Shown here one piece after another: positions 26,468 through 37,064 of a DNA stretch of 64,000 nt. The translations under genes were made by a program, and so were the position numbers. The notes under the pieces were generated by a model. That model was not told the DNA's origin. It worked only from the letters and a program-made list of their open reading frames with translations, and searched no databases. Source of the DNA: Pandoraea aquatica (GTDB taxonomy: Bacteria; Pseudomonadota; Gammaproteobacteria; Burkholderiales; Burkholderiaceae); contig NZ_CABPSN010000001.1 of assembly GCF_902459565.1 (NCBI RefSeq), positions 1-64,000 of the forward strand. Direction: 5' to 3'. Position 1 is the first letter of the stretch; each line of letters opens with the position of its first letter.

Positions 26468-27718
26468 TCAGCGTGGGCGCGCCAGCCATTCGCGCCCCCG
26501 AAGCATGAAGTCCCAATAAACCTTTGGCAGCACGTACTTTTTCAGGACCCATGCAAAGCGGTTCGCGTGCGTACCGTCGATGGGGAATGTAGGGAGAAGT
26601 TTCCCGCCATAGCCGAATTCTGCGAGCACGATCTTGCCGTGTTCCACCGTGAGCGGACACGCGCCATAACCGTCGTAATGCAGCGAAAGGGGGCGGCCGT
26701 CCATCGACGCGAGCAAGTTTTCGGCGACGACAACGGCCTGCTTGCGCGCGGCGGCAGCGGTTTTGGCGTTGGGCGCGGAAATCGCGTCGCCGAGACCGAA
26801 CACATTGGCGTAGCGCGCGTGGCGCAGCGTCGCCGGGTCGACTTCACACCAGCCGGCAGCGTCGGCCAGTGGACTCGCGCGCAAGACATCCGGCGCGCTT
26901 TGCGGCGGCACTACGTGCAGAAAATCGAAGGGTTTGTCGACAAACTGTGACTGTCCGTCGGCATCGAAAATCTCGAAACGCGCCACGCGGCGCTCGCCAT
27001 CCACCGCACGCAGATGCGAGAGGTGATTGAGCGAGATGCGATATCGCTGCACGTACTCCATCAGCGCCGGGATGTAATCCTTGACGCCGAACAGGGCGGG
27101 TGCCACGAGATGAAACTCGATCTTGGTCTTGTCGAGCAGACCGCGCTGGCGCCACGTGTCGGCCGAGAGATACATGGCTTTTTGTGGCGCGCCCGCGCAC
27201 TTGATCGGCATCGGCGGTTGTGTGAAGAGGGCATTGCCGCCCTTGAATTCGCGAACCAGCGACCATGTGTACGGGGCGAGATCGAAGCGGTAATTGGAGG
27301 TCACACCATTGCGGCCGAGCGTTTCGCTCAGACCGTCGATGGCCTCCCAGTTCAGTTGCAGCCCGGGGGCTACGATGAGAAAACGATAGCCGAGCCGACG
27401 CCCGTCCGAGAGCAGCACTTGCTGGCGCTCCGGCGCGAAAGCCGTGACCGCCGCCTGGATCCAGTTCACGCCTTCGGGAATCACGCTCGACATCGGGCGT
27501 GCCGTGCGGGCAGCGTCGAATTCGCCGGCGCCGACGAGCGTCCAGGCGGGCTGATAGTAATGCGTGTCGGCCGGATCTACGATCGTGATCGAGAGCGTCG
27601 GACGGCGGCGGCGCAGGCTTGCGGCGACCGAAATGCCGGCCGCTCCCGCACCCATGATGACGATGTCGGCGTTGCTCTCCGTCGCGGGTGCTGGCGTCGC
27701 GGATACATCGCTGGACAT
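26468..27718 (-). CDS. sqr: Sulfide:quinone oxidoreductase-type flavoprotein
   Basis: 416-residue FAD protein of the sulfide:quinone oxidoreductase group. FAD-binding GAGAAGISVAASLRRR near residue 23, HYYQPAWTLVGAG near 53-65 typical of SQR, and the two redox cysteines, Cys174 in IKCAGAPQK and Cys354 in GACPLTV, that carry the sulfide-derived disulfide or trisulfide. The C-terminus with two amphipathic segments (LKKYVLPKVYWDFMLRGREW) fits monotopic membrane attachment. Resemblance is closest to the type that also occurs in mitochondria. It transfers electrons from H2S to quinone and detoxifies sulfide. No persulfide dioxygenase or rhodanese is beside it. A 20-base palindrome lies upstream. 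Confidence 0.88.
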   Translation of the reverse strand: MSSDVSATPAPATESNADIVIMGAGAAGISVAASLRRRRPTLSITIVDPADTHYYQPAWTLVGAGEFDAARTARPMSSVIPEGVNWIQAAVTAFAPERQQVLLSDGRRLGYRFLIVAPGLQLNWEAIDGLSETLGRNGVTSNYRFDLAPYTWSLVREFKGGNALFTQPPMPIKCAGAPQKAMYLSADTWRQRGLLDKTKIEFHLVAPALFGVKDYIPALMEYVQRYRISLNHLSHLRAVDGERRVARFEIFDADGQSQFVDKPFDFLHVVPPQSAPDVLRASPLADAAGWCEVDPATLRHARYANVFGLGDAISAPNAKTAAAARKQAVVVAENLLASMDGRPLSLHYDGYGACPLTVEHGKIVLAEFGYGGKLLPTFPIDGTHANRFAWVLKKYVLPKVYWDFMLRGREWLARPR

Positions 27719-27754
27719 AAGGTCTCCGACAAGTGATCAAAAATTAAAACGGAT

Positions 27755-27774
27755 TACGACATATCGATGTCGTA
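27755..27774. promoter_or_regulatory. Palindrome upstream of sqr, candidate operator
   Basis: Perfect inverted repeat TACGACAT-ATCG-ATGTCGTA, 37-56 bases in front of the sqr start codon, so over or near its promoter. It is of a size bound by ArsR- or TetR-type repressors. No regulator gene for it is adjacent. Confidence 0.4.
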
Positions 27775-28095
27775 TCCCGAGCAGCGCGTAACGTGCGGTG
27801 TAAGGCAGTGACGAAGCGTGCGGGACATTCTACGTTCACTTGCCCCTAATTTCGCGGGAAACAGGTCGATTTCTCACAATTTTTACGTTTTGATCAAAGG
27901 TGGAGCGTTTGCGGCGTGTGCCATCTGCGTGCAGATGCTGCGTTTGTTAACCCCTGCGTCGTGCGGCACATCGTGCGACGTGTTTTGTCTCGTGCGAGGG
28001 TGGACGCGGCGAGTGCCGCAGGGGCGGGGGAGTGTCGACGCGGACATCACGTAAGTGATGCCCGGGAACGTTTGTGTAATGTGAAGAATTGATTT

Positions 28096-28116
28096 GCGTC
28101 GCCGGTCCTGCGACGC
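28096..28116 (-). terminator. Possible cadR terminator
   Basis: Arms GCGTCGC and GCGACGC with a 7-base loop, 25 bases beyond the cadR stop. Only AAATCAATTC follows in the minus transcript, so intrinsic termination would be weak. Confidence 0.4.
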
Positions 28117-28141
28117 GAAATTAAACGGGAACGTTTTCGAT

Positions 28142-28624
28142 TTACGCGTGCGCGTGACCGTGATTGTGATCGTGCTCGCAAGCGACTTCGATCGGTTCCG
28201 TCTCGTTGTGGCAAGCGCAGGCTTCGCCCTGTGCGCCTTGCATGAGTGCGCGCAAGATACCGCAGTCGCTCGTCTCGTGACGGCTGCGACACTGTGCTTG
28301 CAGATGTAGCAATTGCTGCTCCAGCGCCTGCAATTCGTGGATGCGTGTATGCACGCGCGCCAGATGCGCCTCGATCAGTTGATTGGCGTCTTCACAAGTT
28401 ACGCCGGTGTCGTGTGCCAGTTCGCCGAGTCGTTTGGCGTCGGCGAGAGGCATATCGAGCGAACGGCAGTGACGGATGAAGCGCAGGGCTTCCAGATGCT
28501 CGTCGCCGTAGGTGCGGTAACCCGCGTCGGTTCGCGGCGGCGGCGGCAGCAGGCCGGCACGCTCGTAATAGCGGATGGTTTCGACATCGGTGCCCGCCGC
28601 CCGGGCCAGTTCGCCGATTTTCAT
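28142..28624 (-). CDS. cadR: MerR family Cd(II)/Pb(II)-responsive regulator CadR/PbrR
   Basis: 160-residue MerR-type activator. N-terminal helix-turn-helix KIGELARAAGTDVETIRYYE, dimerisation helix, and metal-site cysteines Cys77, Cys112 and Cys121 (in TCEDAN, QAQCRSR and TSDCGIL). From memory this spacing is that of PbrR-type proteins, whereas the tail with CACH and HDHNHGHAHA resembles CadR. It would bind the promoter region between itself and the P-type ATPase and untwist the long spacer when loaded with Cd, Pb or Zn. The ATG at 28624 gives the standard N-terminus; an upstream in-frame Met at 28669 would lie inside the shared operator and is unlikely. Confidence 0.92.
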   Translation of the reverse strand: MKIGELARAAGTDVETIRYYERAGLLPPPPRTDAGYRTYGDEHLEALRFIRHCRSLDMPLADAKRLGELAHDTGVTCEDANQLIEAHLARVHTRIHELQALEQQLLHLQAQCRSRHETSDCGILRALMQGAQGEACACHNETEPIEVACEHDHNHGHAHA

Positions 28625-28626
28625 GC

Positions 28627-28657
28627 TTGACTCCGTAGTCACTACAGGGTTTTGAAT
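28627..28657 (+). promoter_or_regulatory. MerR-type promoter and CadR operator for the P-type ATPase
   Basis: -35 box TTGACT (28627-28632), a long 19-base spacer and -10 box TTGAAT (28652-28657). The spacer holds the dyad ACTCCGTAGT-C-ACTACAGGGT (28630-28650, 8 of 10 positions symmetric). Long spacer with a dyad is the hallmark of MerR-controlled promoters. The cadR start codon is just 3 bases away, so the site also controls cadR. Confidence 0.85.
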
Positions 28658-28692
28658 GAAGGGTAACACGAATCATGTAACCAGGAGTTCAC

Positions 28693-31188
<2,496 letters not shown>

Positions 31189-31222
31189 GTCGATCGATGC
31201 TGGGTTGCCTGATGCCTGATGC

Positions 31223-32248
31223 CTAGGCCTTGCGCATGCCGCGCTCAAGTCGATGGGCGTCGGGCAATTGGCATAGCGCGTGCGCGGCGCGGCTGGTGGC
31301 GTTGACGATGATCGCGTCGAGGCGTCCCGTCAGCGTCTCGCGGTGTTCCGTCGAGATGGGCATGTCTTCCAGCGCGCGTTGTGCGACCACGGCATCGTTG
31401 AGATGCCCGAGCAACGTTTGCGCGGTGCGCAACGTCTCGTGATACGGCAAGCGAACCGCCTTTCGCAACCACGGCGTGAGCGCCTCCGCGCTGTAACGCG
31501 CCTTCTTGATCTTCACGCGCAATGCGTGCAACTGCTCGGTATCGAGCATCGCTAACTGGCGACAATCAGGAAATAACCCAATGTATCGTTCGCGGAGGAT
31601 GTTATGCGCGTGTTTCGCTAGCGCGCGTGGCCGCTTGCCGGGTGTGCGTGACGGACGTCGCAAGGCTTTCGCGGCGCGCGCATCGGCCGTGCCGTTGTCG
31701 CGAACGCCAAAGGCATCGCGTAACAGCGCATGCAGCGCGCGTTGGCGATCGCTCGTGAGCGCGGCGGCAGCTTGCGCCCGGGCATCGGTGCGAACTTTCG
31801 ATAGATGCGCGTCGACCGCAATCCAGTCGACATGCGGATATTCGAGGCGTAAGGTCGGAAGTGTCTCGGTGGTCAAAACATCTGCATCGCGCACGGGCCC
31901 CATCGAATGCCCGAGCCAACGCAGTTCCGTGACGAGCCGACGGTGCCAGCGTGGTTTGAGCCACGGCGAGTAGATGTCGATCAGCGCACGAAGACGACGC
32001 GTCGCGATGCGCAATTGATGAACGGCTTCAGGGGGAATGGTGTCGATGTTGGCTGTGTCTTCTGCCGCATCCGGCAGCGCTGGCCATTGCGTCAATGCCG
32101 ACGCCACATGCATGACCAGCAGACGAGACGCCGACATGCGCCGCATTTGGGCAGACGACGGCAGTGAAACTTCCTCTGCCTGACGAGCGCCGGCAGCGGA
32201 GAAAACATCGGAAGAGGCGGCGGTAGCCGCTAACGGCGCGCGTGTCAT
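31223..32248 (-). CDS. CHAD domain protein
   Basis: 341-residue cytosolic, helical protein of the CHAD family (conserved histidine alpha-helical domain). The two conserved basic His elements are visible: VHQLRIATRRLRALIDIY near residue 75-92 and LHALRVKIKKARYSAEAL near 250. CHAD proteins bind polyphosphate through these basic helices and are often fused to or beside CYTH phosphatases or polyphosphate genes; none is in the window. The start is uncertain, with in-frame Met codons between 32248 and 32305 and no strong ribosome site; the choice does not affect the domain. A short Ala/Ser-rich N-terminal extension precedes the CHAD. Confidence 0.82.
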   Translation of the reverse strand: MTRAPLAATAASSDVFSAAGARQAEEVSLPSSAQMRRMSASRLLVMHVASALTQWPALPDAAEDTANIDTIPPEAVHQLRIATRRLRALIDIYSPWLKPRWHRRLVTELRWLGHSMGPVRDADVLTTETLPTLRLEYPHVDWIAVDAHLSKVRTDARAQAAAALTSDRQRALHALLRDAFGVRDNGTADARAAKALRRPSRTPGKRPRALAKHAHNILRERYIGLFPDCRQLAMLDTEQLHALRVKIKKARYSAEALTPWLRKAVRLPYHETLRTAQTLLGHLNDAVVAQRALEDMPISTEHRETLTGRLDAIIVNATSRAAHALCQLPDAHRLERGMRKA

Positions 32249-32596
32249 GTTCCGCAACATAGCATAGTTGCCGAAGCGCATGACTGACCGCGTGACGGAG
32301 CACACGGGTGGCGGTAAAGCGATTGCCGCGATTGCAGCACTTTGTCGCGGGCGCCTGCTTTGCCGCAGAGCGGGGCACAGGCCACCCGCGAGGCACGCAG
32401 CGTCACATCAGTCGTGGACCTCGCGAGAGGATGACGTGACGCCTTCTCATTGCTGCGCATGGCTTATCGGGATTTGAGCGCGGGATTCAGACGCGGAATC
32501 CAACAGGAATCCTGTCGAAATCGCAGTCGAAATCGACGGCCGGATGCGAGCAAAAAAGATAGGCCGGCACGGAGGCCGGCCTGCGCGCAACTGGTT
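32249..32596. other. Intergenic region between CHAD and hupB genes
   Basis: About 350 bases with no supported gene. It holds the hupB terminator (32552-32582) and must hold the CHAD promoter. Several overlapping frames are present on both strands, all without ribosome sites or recognisable protein sequence. Confidence 0.45.
32552..32582 (-). terminator. Rho-independent terminator of hupB
   Basis: Arms AGGCCGGC (32561-32568) and GCCGGCCT (32575-32582) with a 6-base loop, followed in the minus transcript by six U (A-tract 32552-32557). It is 15 bases past the hupB stop. Confidence 0.9.
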
Positions 32597-32875
32597 TTAC
32601 TTCTTGTTCACAGCGTCCTTGAACGCCTTGCCAGCCGTGAACTTCACGGTCTTGGCTGCCGGGATCTTGATCGCTTCGCCAGTCTTCGGGTTGCGGCCGG
32701 TACGCGCAGCGCGCTTGCCCGAACCGAACGAGCCGAAGCCGATCAACTGAACCGAGTCACCCTTGGCGACTGCCTTCTTGACGGTCTCGAGCAGAGCGTC
32801 GATGGTTTCGCCAGTTTGAGCCTTGCTTGCACCCGTAACACCAGCGACGGCGTCGATCAGTTCCTGTTTGTTCAT
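32597..32875 (-). CDS. hupB: DNA-binding protein HU-beta
   Basis: 92-residue nucleoid protein of the HU/IHF family. Start [20 protein letters not shown] and the DNA-arm region [20 protein letters not shown] with the family signature (arm tip RNP), ending in AVNKK. A longer open frame runs to 33007, but the start at 32875 with AAGGGAAA upstream yields the exact HU length. HU bends and compacts DNA and affects many promoters. It is monocistronic with a strong terminator. Strongly biased, translation-friendly codons fit a highly expressed gene. Confidence 0.95.
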   Translation of the reverse strand: MNKQELIDAVAGVTGASKAQTGETIDALLETVKKAVAKGDSVQLIGFGSFGSGKRAARTGRNPKTGEAIKIPAAKTVKFTAGKAFKDAVNKK

Positions 32876-33348
32876 GTGTGTTTCCCTTGAGAGGTGGTGA
32901 ATACCGGCGACAACTCTAACACTTTCGTCATTTGACGAGTGTCGGTGTTGTATCCGCGCCATAAGGCACGCGGCACACGCCAGAATGTCGCCTTCGCGGC
33001 ACGTCACGCGAACCTGATCCGAAGACCGGTTTCGTCACGTATCGTGAGGGCGCCGGCACTGGCCGGGCAGCCGCATTATAGAGCCTTCGGCGGGCTGTGG
33101 GCCAGTCCTGACAACGGTTTGCGGCGATTTTGTTGCGCAATGCCGCGTACTTTCTTGTTCTTGATGGCAAAACCCCGGTATCTGCGGGCATCTCCGGTCA
33201 TGCCTCCGCGCAATCCCTTGCTGGGCGGGCTTTGGGAGTTTCCCTAGCGTTTTAGGGCTTGCGCAGACGGGCGTCTTTTGGTTGGTCATTCGGGTGTCAT
33301 TTACGATGGCTAGCGTGACGCCGCTCATCGACATCGAGGAACCGCTTC
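32876..33348. other. Divergent region between hupB and the phosphodiesterase gene
   Basis: About 470 bases without an established gene. A plus-strand frame ends at 33247 with the sequence LLGGLWEFP, which is like a conserved peptide in MutY/Nudix proteins; the rest of the frame shows no homology, so at most this is a small remnant. Promoters of hupB and of the downstream gene are expected here. Confidence 0.4.
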
Positions 33349-34173
33349 ATGCTGATCTGCCAGATCACCGACCTCCACATCACGCGTCCCGGCATGCTCG
33401 CTTGCGGACGTGTCGACACCGCGCTCGCCTTGCGCAATGCCATCGCCACCCTCAATCGCTGGACGCCTCGGCCCGATGCCGTCATCGCAACAGGCGATCT
33501 GATCGACACGCCACATCTCTCGGAATACGAAGTACTTCGCGAGTGCCTGGCGGACCTCGACCTCCCGCTCTATCTGGTGGTCGGCAATCACGATCATCGC
33601 GAAGGGTTGCGCGATGCTTTTCCGGAACATACCTATCTGCATACGAACGATACGTTCGTGCAATACCGCGTCGATCTCGGGCCGCTCACCGTTTTGGTCC
33701 TCGACACGCAAGATCCGCCGAGCGCGGGCGGCCATTTGTGCGACGCGCGACTCGCATGGCTCGACGCGCAGCTCCACGCCTGCGAAGGACGGCCGACGAT
33801 CATCGCCATGCACCATCCGCCGTTCGATACGGGCATCGAATTCATGGACGGCTACGGCCTTTCGGCGCAAGGGCGTGCAGGGTTTGCGCGCGTAGTATCG
33901 CGCTATCGCCACATCGAGCGGGTGATCTGCGGGCATTTGCATCGCAGCATTCATGCGAATGTGGAAGGCGCGCCGGGGATCATGGCGAGCACGTGTGTGT
34001 CCACCGCACATCAGATCGCGCTCGGGCTGGCTGCAGGTGCGCCGGGATCGATCACGCTGGAGCCGCCGGGCTTCGCCATGCACCTGTGGCAGCCGGGCGC
34101 AGGGTTGCGTACACATCTCGCTTACGTCGGTCCGCACGAGGGGCCATTTACATTCGACGGCGAACCCCAGTAA
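33349..34173 (+). CDS. CpdA/Icc-like metallophosphoesterase
   Basis: 274-residue calcineurin-like phosphoesterase of the class III cyclic nucleotide phosphodiesterase type. All metal ligands are visible: D8 and H10 in QITDLHIT, D in ATGDLID, VVGNHDHR, MHHPPF and VICGHLHRS. E. coli CpdA hydrolyses cAMP, but relatives act on other phosphodiesters, so cAMP is a guess. No signal peptide. The ATG at 33349 follows GAACCGCTTC, with no strong ribosome site. It stands alone before the pel genes, and 260 bases with an inverted repeat separate it from pelD. Confidence 0.85.
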   Translation: MLICQITDLHITRPGMLACGRVDTALALRNAIATLNRWTPRPDAVIATGDLIDTPHLSEYEVLRECLADLDLPLYLVVGNHDHREGLRDAFPEHTYLHTNDTFVQYRVDLGPLTVLVLDTQDPPSAGGHLCDARLAWLDAQLHACEGRPTIIAMHHPPFDTGIEFMDGYGLSAQGRAGFARVVSRYRHIERVICGHLHRSIHANVEGAPGIMASTCVSTAHQIALGLAAGAPGSITLEPPGFAMHLWQPGAGLRTHLAYVGPHEGPFTFDGEPQ

Positions 34174-34310
34174 GTGGGTCTCTTGCGTCGGTATCCTGAG
34201 CATTCATGCGGGTTGGCGGCGAGAAAAAATGGGGACGAAAGTAGGACCGCGCGTGTGTAAAGTGCTTTTCTATCAAACATACGAGATCAGTTCGGATCAG
34301 CAGCTAAAGG

Positions 34311-34340
34311 CCGTCCCGGTGCGCAGGTTTCGCGGGACGG
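34311..34340. repeat. Inverted repeat in the pelD leader
   Basis: Arms CCGTCCCG (34311-34318) and CGGGACGG (34333-34340), 14-base loop, about 97 bases upstream of the pelD start. It may end the phosphodiesterase transcript or shape the pel leader RNA; no T-tract directly follows. Confidence 0.5.
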
Positions 34341-34436
34341 GAGCGACGGGTCTTTCACAGGAACTGTCGATCCGTGGCCCATGACCCAGGCATGAATGAA
34401 AAGGCCGGGCAGGGCGCTTTCTGATAACGGGGAATC

Positions 34437-35915
34437 ATGCATACCGACGCCGAACCGGCGCGCGCCCATCGCGCCGGTGCTTCGTCATCACCTTCGGCAT
34501 CTTCGACTTCCGGCACATCGAGTTCATCGTCGTCGCCCTCGTCATCGACGACGCGCGTACGCCGATCGCAACCGCTCGGGAATCTGGGACGCTGGGGGCG
34601 GCGGGTTGCACCGGCCATGGCGCGCCCCTTTGCGCTGCTGGAAGTCTTGCTCGCGACGCTGATCGCGGTGCTCGTCGCCTGGCGGCTCCGTCCCGACGAT
34701 CCCTTGTTGCTCACCACGCAATTCCCGTGGCTCTGGCTCGTCTCGCTCGTGGGTGCCTTGCATTACGGTTCGTTGGCCGGTGCCGCGAGCGGCGCCATGC
34801 TCATGGCGGCGTGGCATGTCCTGTGCGGTCCCTCCGGCGCGCCGTTCCCGATGGCGCACTTTGCAGGCGGTATGACGATGGCGCTCGTCGCTGGTCACTT
34901 CTGCGACATCTGGTCCCATCGCGCGCTCAGATCGCAAGGCATTAACGCTTACTACAGCGACCGCCTTGTCGCGATTACCCACAATCACTATTTGCTGCGC
35001 GTGTCGCATGAGCGGCTGGAGCGTGATCTGCTCGCGCGTCCCGTCACGTTGCGCGATGCATTGACGCGTCTGCGCGACCTCACGGTGCGGCGTTCGGGCG
35101 ACGTTCATGGCGCGCCGGGCGGTCTGCCCAACGCACAACCGATGCTCGAATTCGCCGCGCTGACCTGCCAGATCGAAGTCGCTGCGCTGTTCCCGGTGCG
35201 TGGCGACCGGCTGACGACGACGCCGATCGCGCGTGTCGGGGAAGGGTTCGAGCCGGACGTGGACGACCCGCTGGTGCGGCACTGTCTGCGCGAAAGCACG
35301 CTGGCCCACGTGAAGGCCGACGATGCCGCGAGCGATAACAGTCCCTACTTGGCCTGTGTGCCGCTGCTCGACGCCGAAGGTGCACTAACCAGCGTGCTGA
35401 TCGTGCGACGCATGCCGTTCCTCGCGCTCAATCACGACAACCTGCAACTGTTATTGGTGCTACTCGCGTACTACGCCGACGGCGTCGCGCATCAGCCGCT
35501 CGTGGCGAGCGTCAGAGCGTTGGTGCCCCAAGCCCCGTATGACTTCGCGCTCGAACTCGGCCGGCTCGCGCGTCTCAAGCGCGCAAGCGGCATCGAGTCG
35601 TCGTTGGTTGCACTGGCGTTTCCGCGCGGCGCACGAGGCGACTCGCTATTCGAACAGACGGTGCGTCAGCGTCGCGCGCTCGACGTCATGTGGACGATCG
35701 GCACGCCGCGTCGGCAAATCGCCATCGCGCTCATGCCGATTACGGACGAGCACGGCATCGACGGCTACCTGATGCGTGTGGAGACATTGCTGCGCCAGCA
35801 GTACGACGTCGATTTCCAGAGCGGTCATATTGCCGTGCACACCGCACACATCGACGCCGAAGCCCCGGGTGACGGCCTGCTCAAACTCATGGAGCGCTGC
35901 GTCGACCATGCCTGA
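34437..35915 (+). CDS. pelD: PelD, c-di-GMP receptor of Pel polysaccharide export
   Basis: 492-residue inner-membrane protein. A Ser-rich N-terminus of 60 residues, then four helices (about 62-160), a short coiled coil, a GAF domain (about 200-360) and a degenerate GGDEF domain. The c-di-GMP site is preserved: RxxD at Arg413-Asp416 (in RRALD) and an Arg at 447 in YLMRVE, at the spacing of Arg367, Asp370 and Arg402 of P. aeruginosa PelD. Binding of c-di-GMP there switches on Pel synthesis. The GGDEF active-site motif is absent. GGGG lies before the ATG at 34437. It starts the pelDEFG cluster; pelA, pelB and pelC are not in the window. The N-terminal Ser/Pro-rich stretch is unusual, and Met61 is an alternative start. 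Confidence 0.9.
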   Translation: MHTDAEPARAHRAGASSSPSASSTSGTSSSSSSPSSSTTRVRRSQPLGNLGRWGRRVAPAMARPFALLEVLLATLIAVLVAWRLRPDDPLLLTTQFPWLWLVSLVGALHYGSLAGAASGAMLMAAWHVLCGPSGAPFPMAHFAGGMTMALVAGHFCDIWSHRALRSQGINAYYSDRLVAITHNHYLLRVSHERLERDLLARPVTLRDALTRLRDLTVRRSGDVHGAPGGLPNAQPMLEFAALTCQIEVAALFPVRGDRLTTTPIARVGEGFEPDVDDPLVRHCLRESTLAHVKADDAASDNSPYLACVPLLDAEGALTSVLIVRRMPFLALNHDNLQLLLVLLAYYADGVAHQPLVASVRALVPQAPYDFALELGRLARLKRASGIESSLVALAFPRGARGDSLFEQTVRQRRALDVMWTIGTPRRQIAIALMPITDEHGIDGYLMRVETLLRQQYDVDFQSGHIAVHTAHIDAEAPGDGLLKLMERCVDHA

Positions 35916-37059
35916 GCGCCACTCGACAAGCGGCCACGCGAAAGCGCTCTGGCGACTCCGGCAGCGAGGCGCGGCGCGCGGTGTGCATGTCATTCGTTGG
36001 GCGCTGACACTGGCGCTGGCGGGGCTCGCCGTCGCGTCGCAGTGGCACGTGTTGCGACTCGTTTTGCAGACCGCGACATGGGACGTGCCGGTCGTCGCGC
36101 CGACCGCCGCCGGACCCGTTGGTGATGTCGTGCCCGCCGTGCTGGCATGGCAGGCGGTGACGGCACTGCTCGCCGGCGGGTTCGTGACGTGCGCGCTGCC
36201 TGCGAGCTATCGCGACCGTCGTGGCGTGTTCTGGCACATCGCACTGGCGACCTTTTTCCTGCCGGTGGCGGGCATGGTCGTCGTGATGGGCGTGTTGCTG
36301 ATGGGGTATCTGTTCCCGCCGCCGCGCGAGTCGCTGCCGGCGGGCCTCGTCGAAACACCGGGTTTCGTCTCGCATCTGGTGGCGCGTGTGCGTCACGGTG
36401 CGGGCATGCGACTGCGCGCCCGGTTGCGCAACGTGCAGGGGGAGCGGGACGACCGGGTTGCCGCCCTGATCTCCGTGCAGGCGTTGCCCTCGCGGGTCAC
36501 GAGCGAGATTGCGCGCGACCTGCTGGCGGATCCGGTGGAGGAGGTGCGCCTGCTGGCGTACGGCATTCTCGACGGGATGGAGAAGCGGATCATGCAGCAG
36601 ATCTTCGTGATGCGCGACCGGCACGAGGCGGCCGAGGACGACGACGAACGCGCACACGCCTGCGTCTGTCTCGCGCAGCTCTACTGGGAATTGATTTACC
36701 AGAATCTCGTGCGTGGCGAAGTCCTTCGTTTCACGTTGGAGCGTGTGGAGAAGTTCGCACGTGACGCGCTCGAACAGCACGAGGACGATGCGTCCATGTG
36801 GTATCTGCTGGGTCGCTGTGCGCTCATGCGCGAGCACCCCGACGTGGCCGAGATGCACCTGCGTCAGGCCCAGTTCCACAGCTTTCCGACCGAGCGCCTG
36901 TTGCCGTGGCTGGCGGAGGCCGCATTCCAGCGGCGGCGCTATGACCGCGTTTCACTGTTGCTGGGCGGGCTGGGTGCCGGTGTGACGGGGGCTAAGGGCG
37001 TGTCGAACGCAACGGCCTCGCCGGTCGTTCAACCCGCCGTGCGATTCTGGACACGCTAA
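35908..37059 (+). CDS. pelE: PelE, TPR-containing membrane protein
   Basis: 383-residue inner-membrane protein of the Pel synthase complex. Two or three N-terminal helices (WALTLALAGLAVASQWHVLR, a second near 85 and a third near 120), then helical repeats including a TPR-like unit DDASMWYLLGRCALMREHPD. It matches PelE in layout and is a little longer than the P. aeruginosa protein (329 residues by memory). The frame opens upstream, but ATG 35908 overlaps the pelD stop by eight bases (ATGCCTGA), the natural coupled start. PelE is thought to join PelD and PelF at the membrane. Confidence 0.85.
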   Translation: MPERHSTSGHAKALWRLRQRGAARGVHVIRWALTLALAGLAVASQWHVLRLVLQTATWDVPVVAPTAAGPVGDVVPAVLAWQAVTALLAGGFVTCALPASYRDRRGVFWHIALATFFLPVAGMVVVMGVLLMGYLFPPPRESLPAGLVETPGFVSHLVARVRHGAGMRLRARLRNVQGERDDRVAALISVQALPSRVTSEIARDLLADPVEEVRLLAYGILDGMEKRIMQQIFVMRDRHEAAEDDDERAHACVCLAQLYWELIYQNLVRGEVLRFTLERVEKFARDALEQHEDDASMWYLLGRCALMREHPDVAEMHLRQAQFHSFPTERLLPWLAEAAFQRRRYDRVSLLLGGLGAGVTGAKGVSNATASPVVQPAVRFWTR

Positions 37060-37064
37060 ATCCC

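Larger units (their letters stand above)
27719..28141. other. Intergenic region between sqr and cadR
   Basis: About 420 bases, visibly more AT-rich than its surroundings around 27840-27900. It holds the sqr promoter with the palindrome at 27755 and a hairpin after cadR at 28096-28116. A plus-strand frame at 27818-28054 has a cysteine-rich, unrecognisable translation and no ribosome site, so I do not call it. Confidence 0.45.

Noticed and set aside
27818-28054. 78-codon plus-strand frame in the sqr-cadR gap
   Set aside because: No ribosome site, no family resemblance and in the region where promoters are expected.
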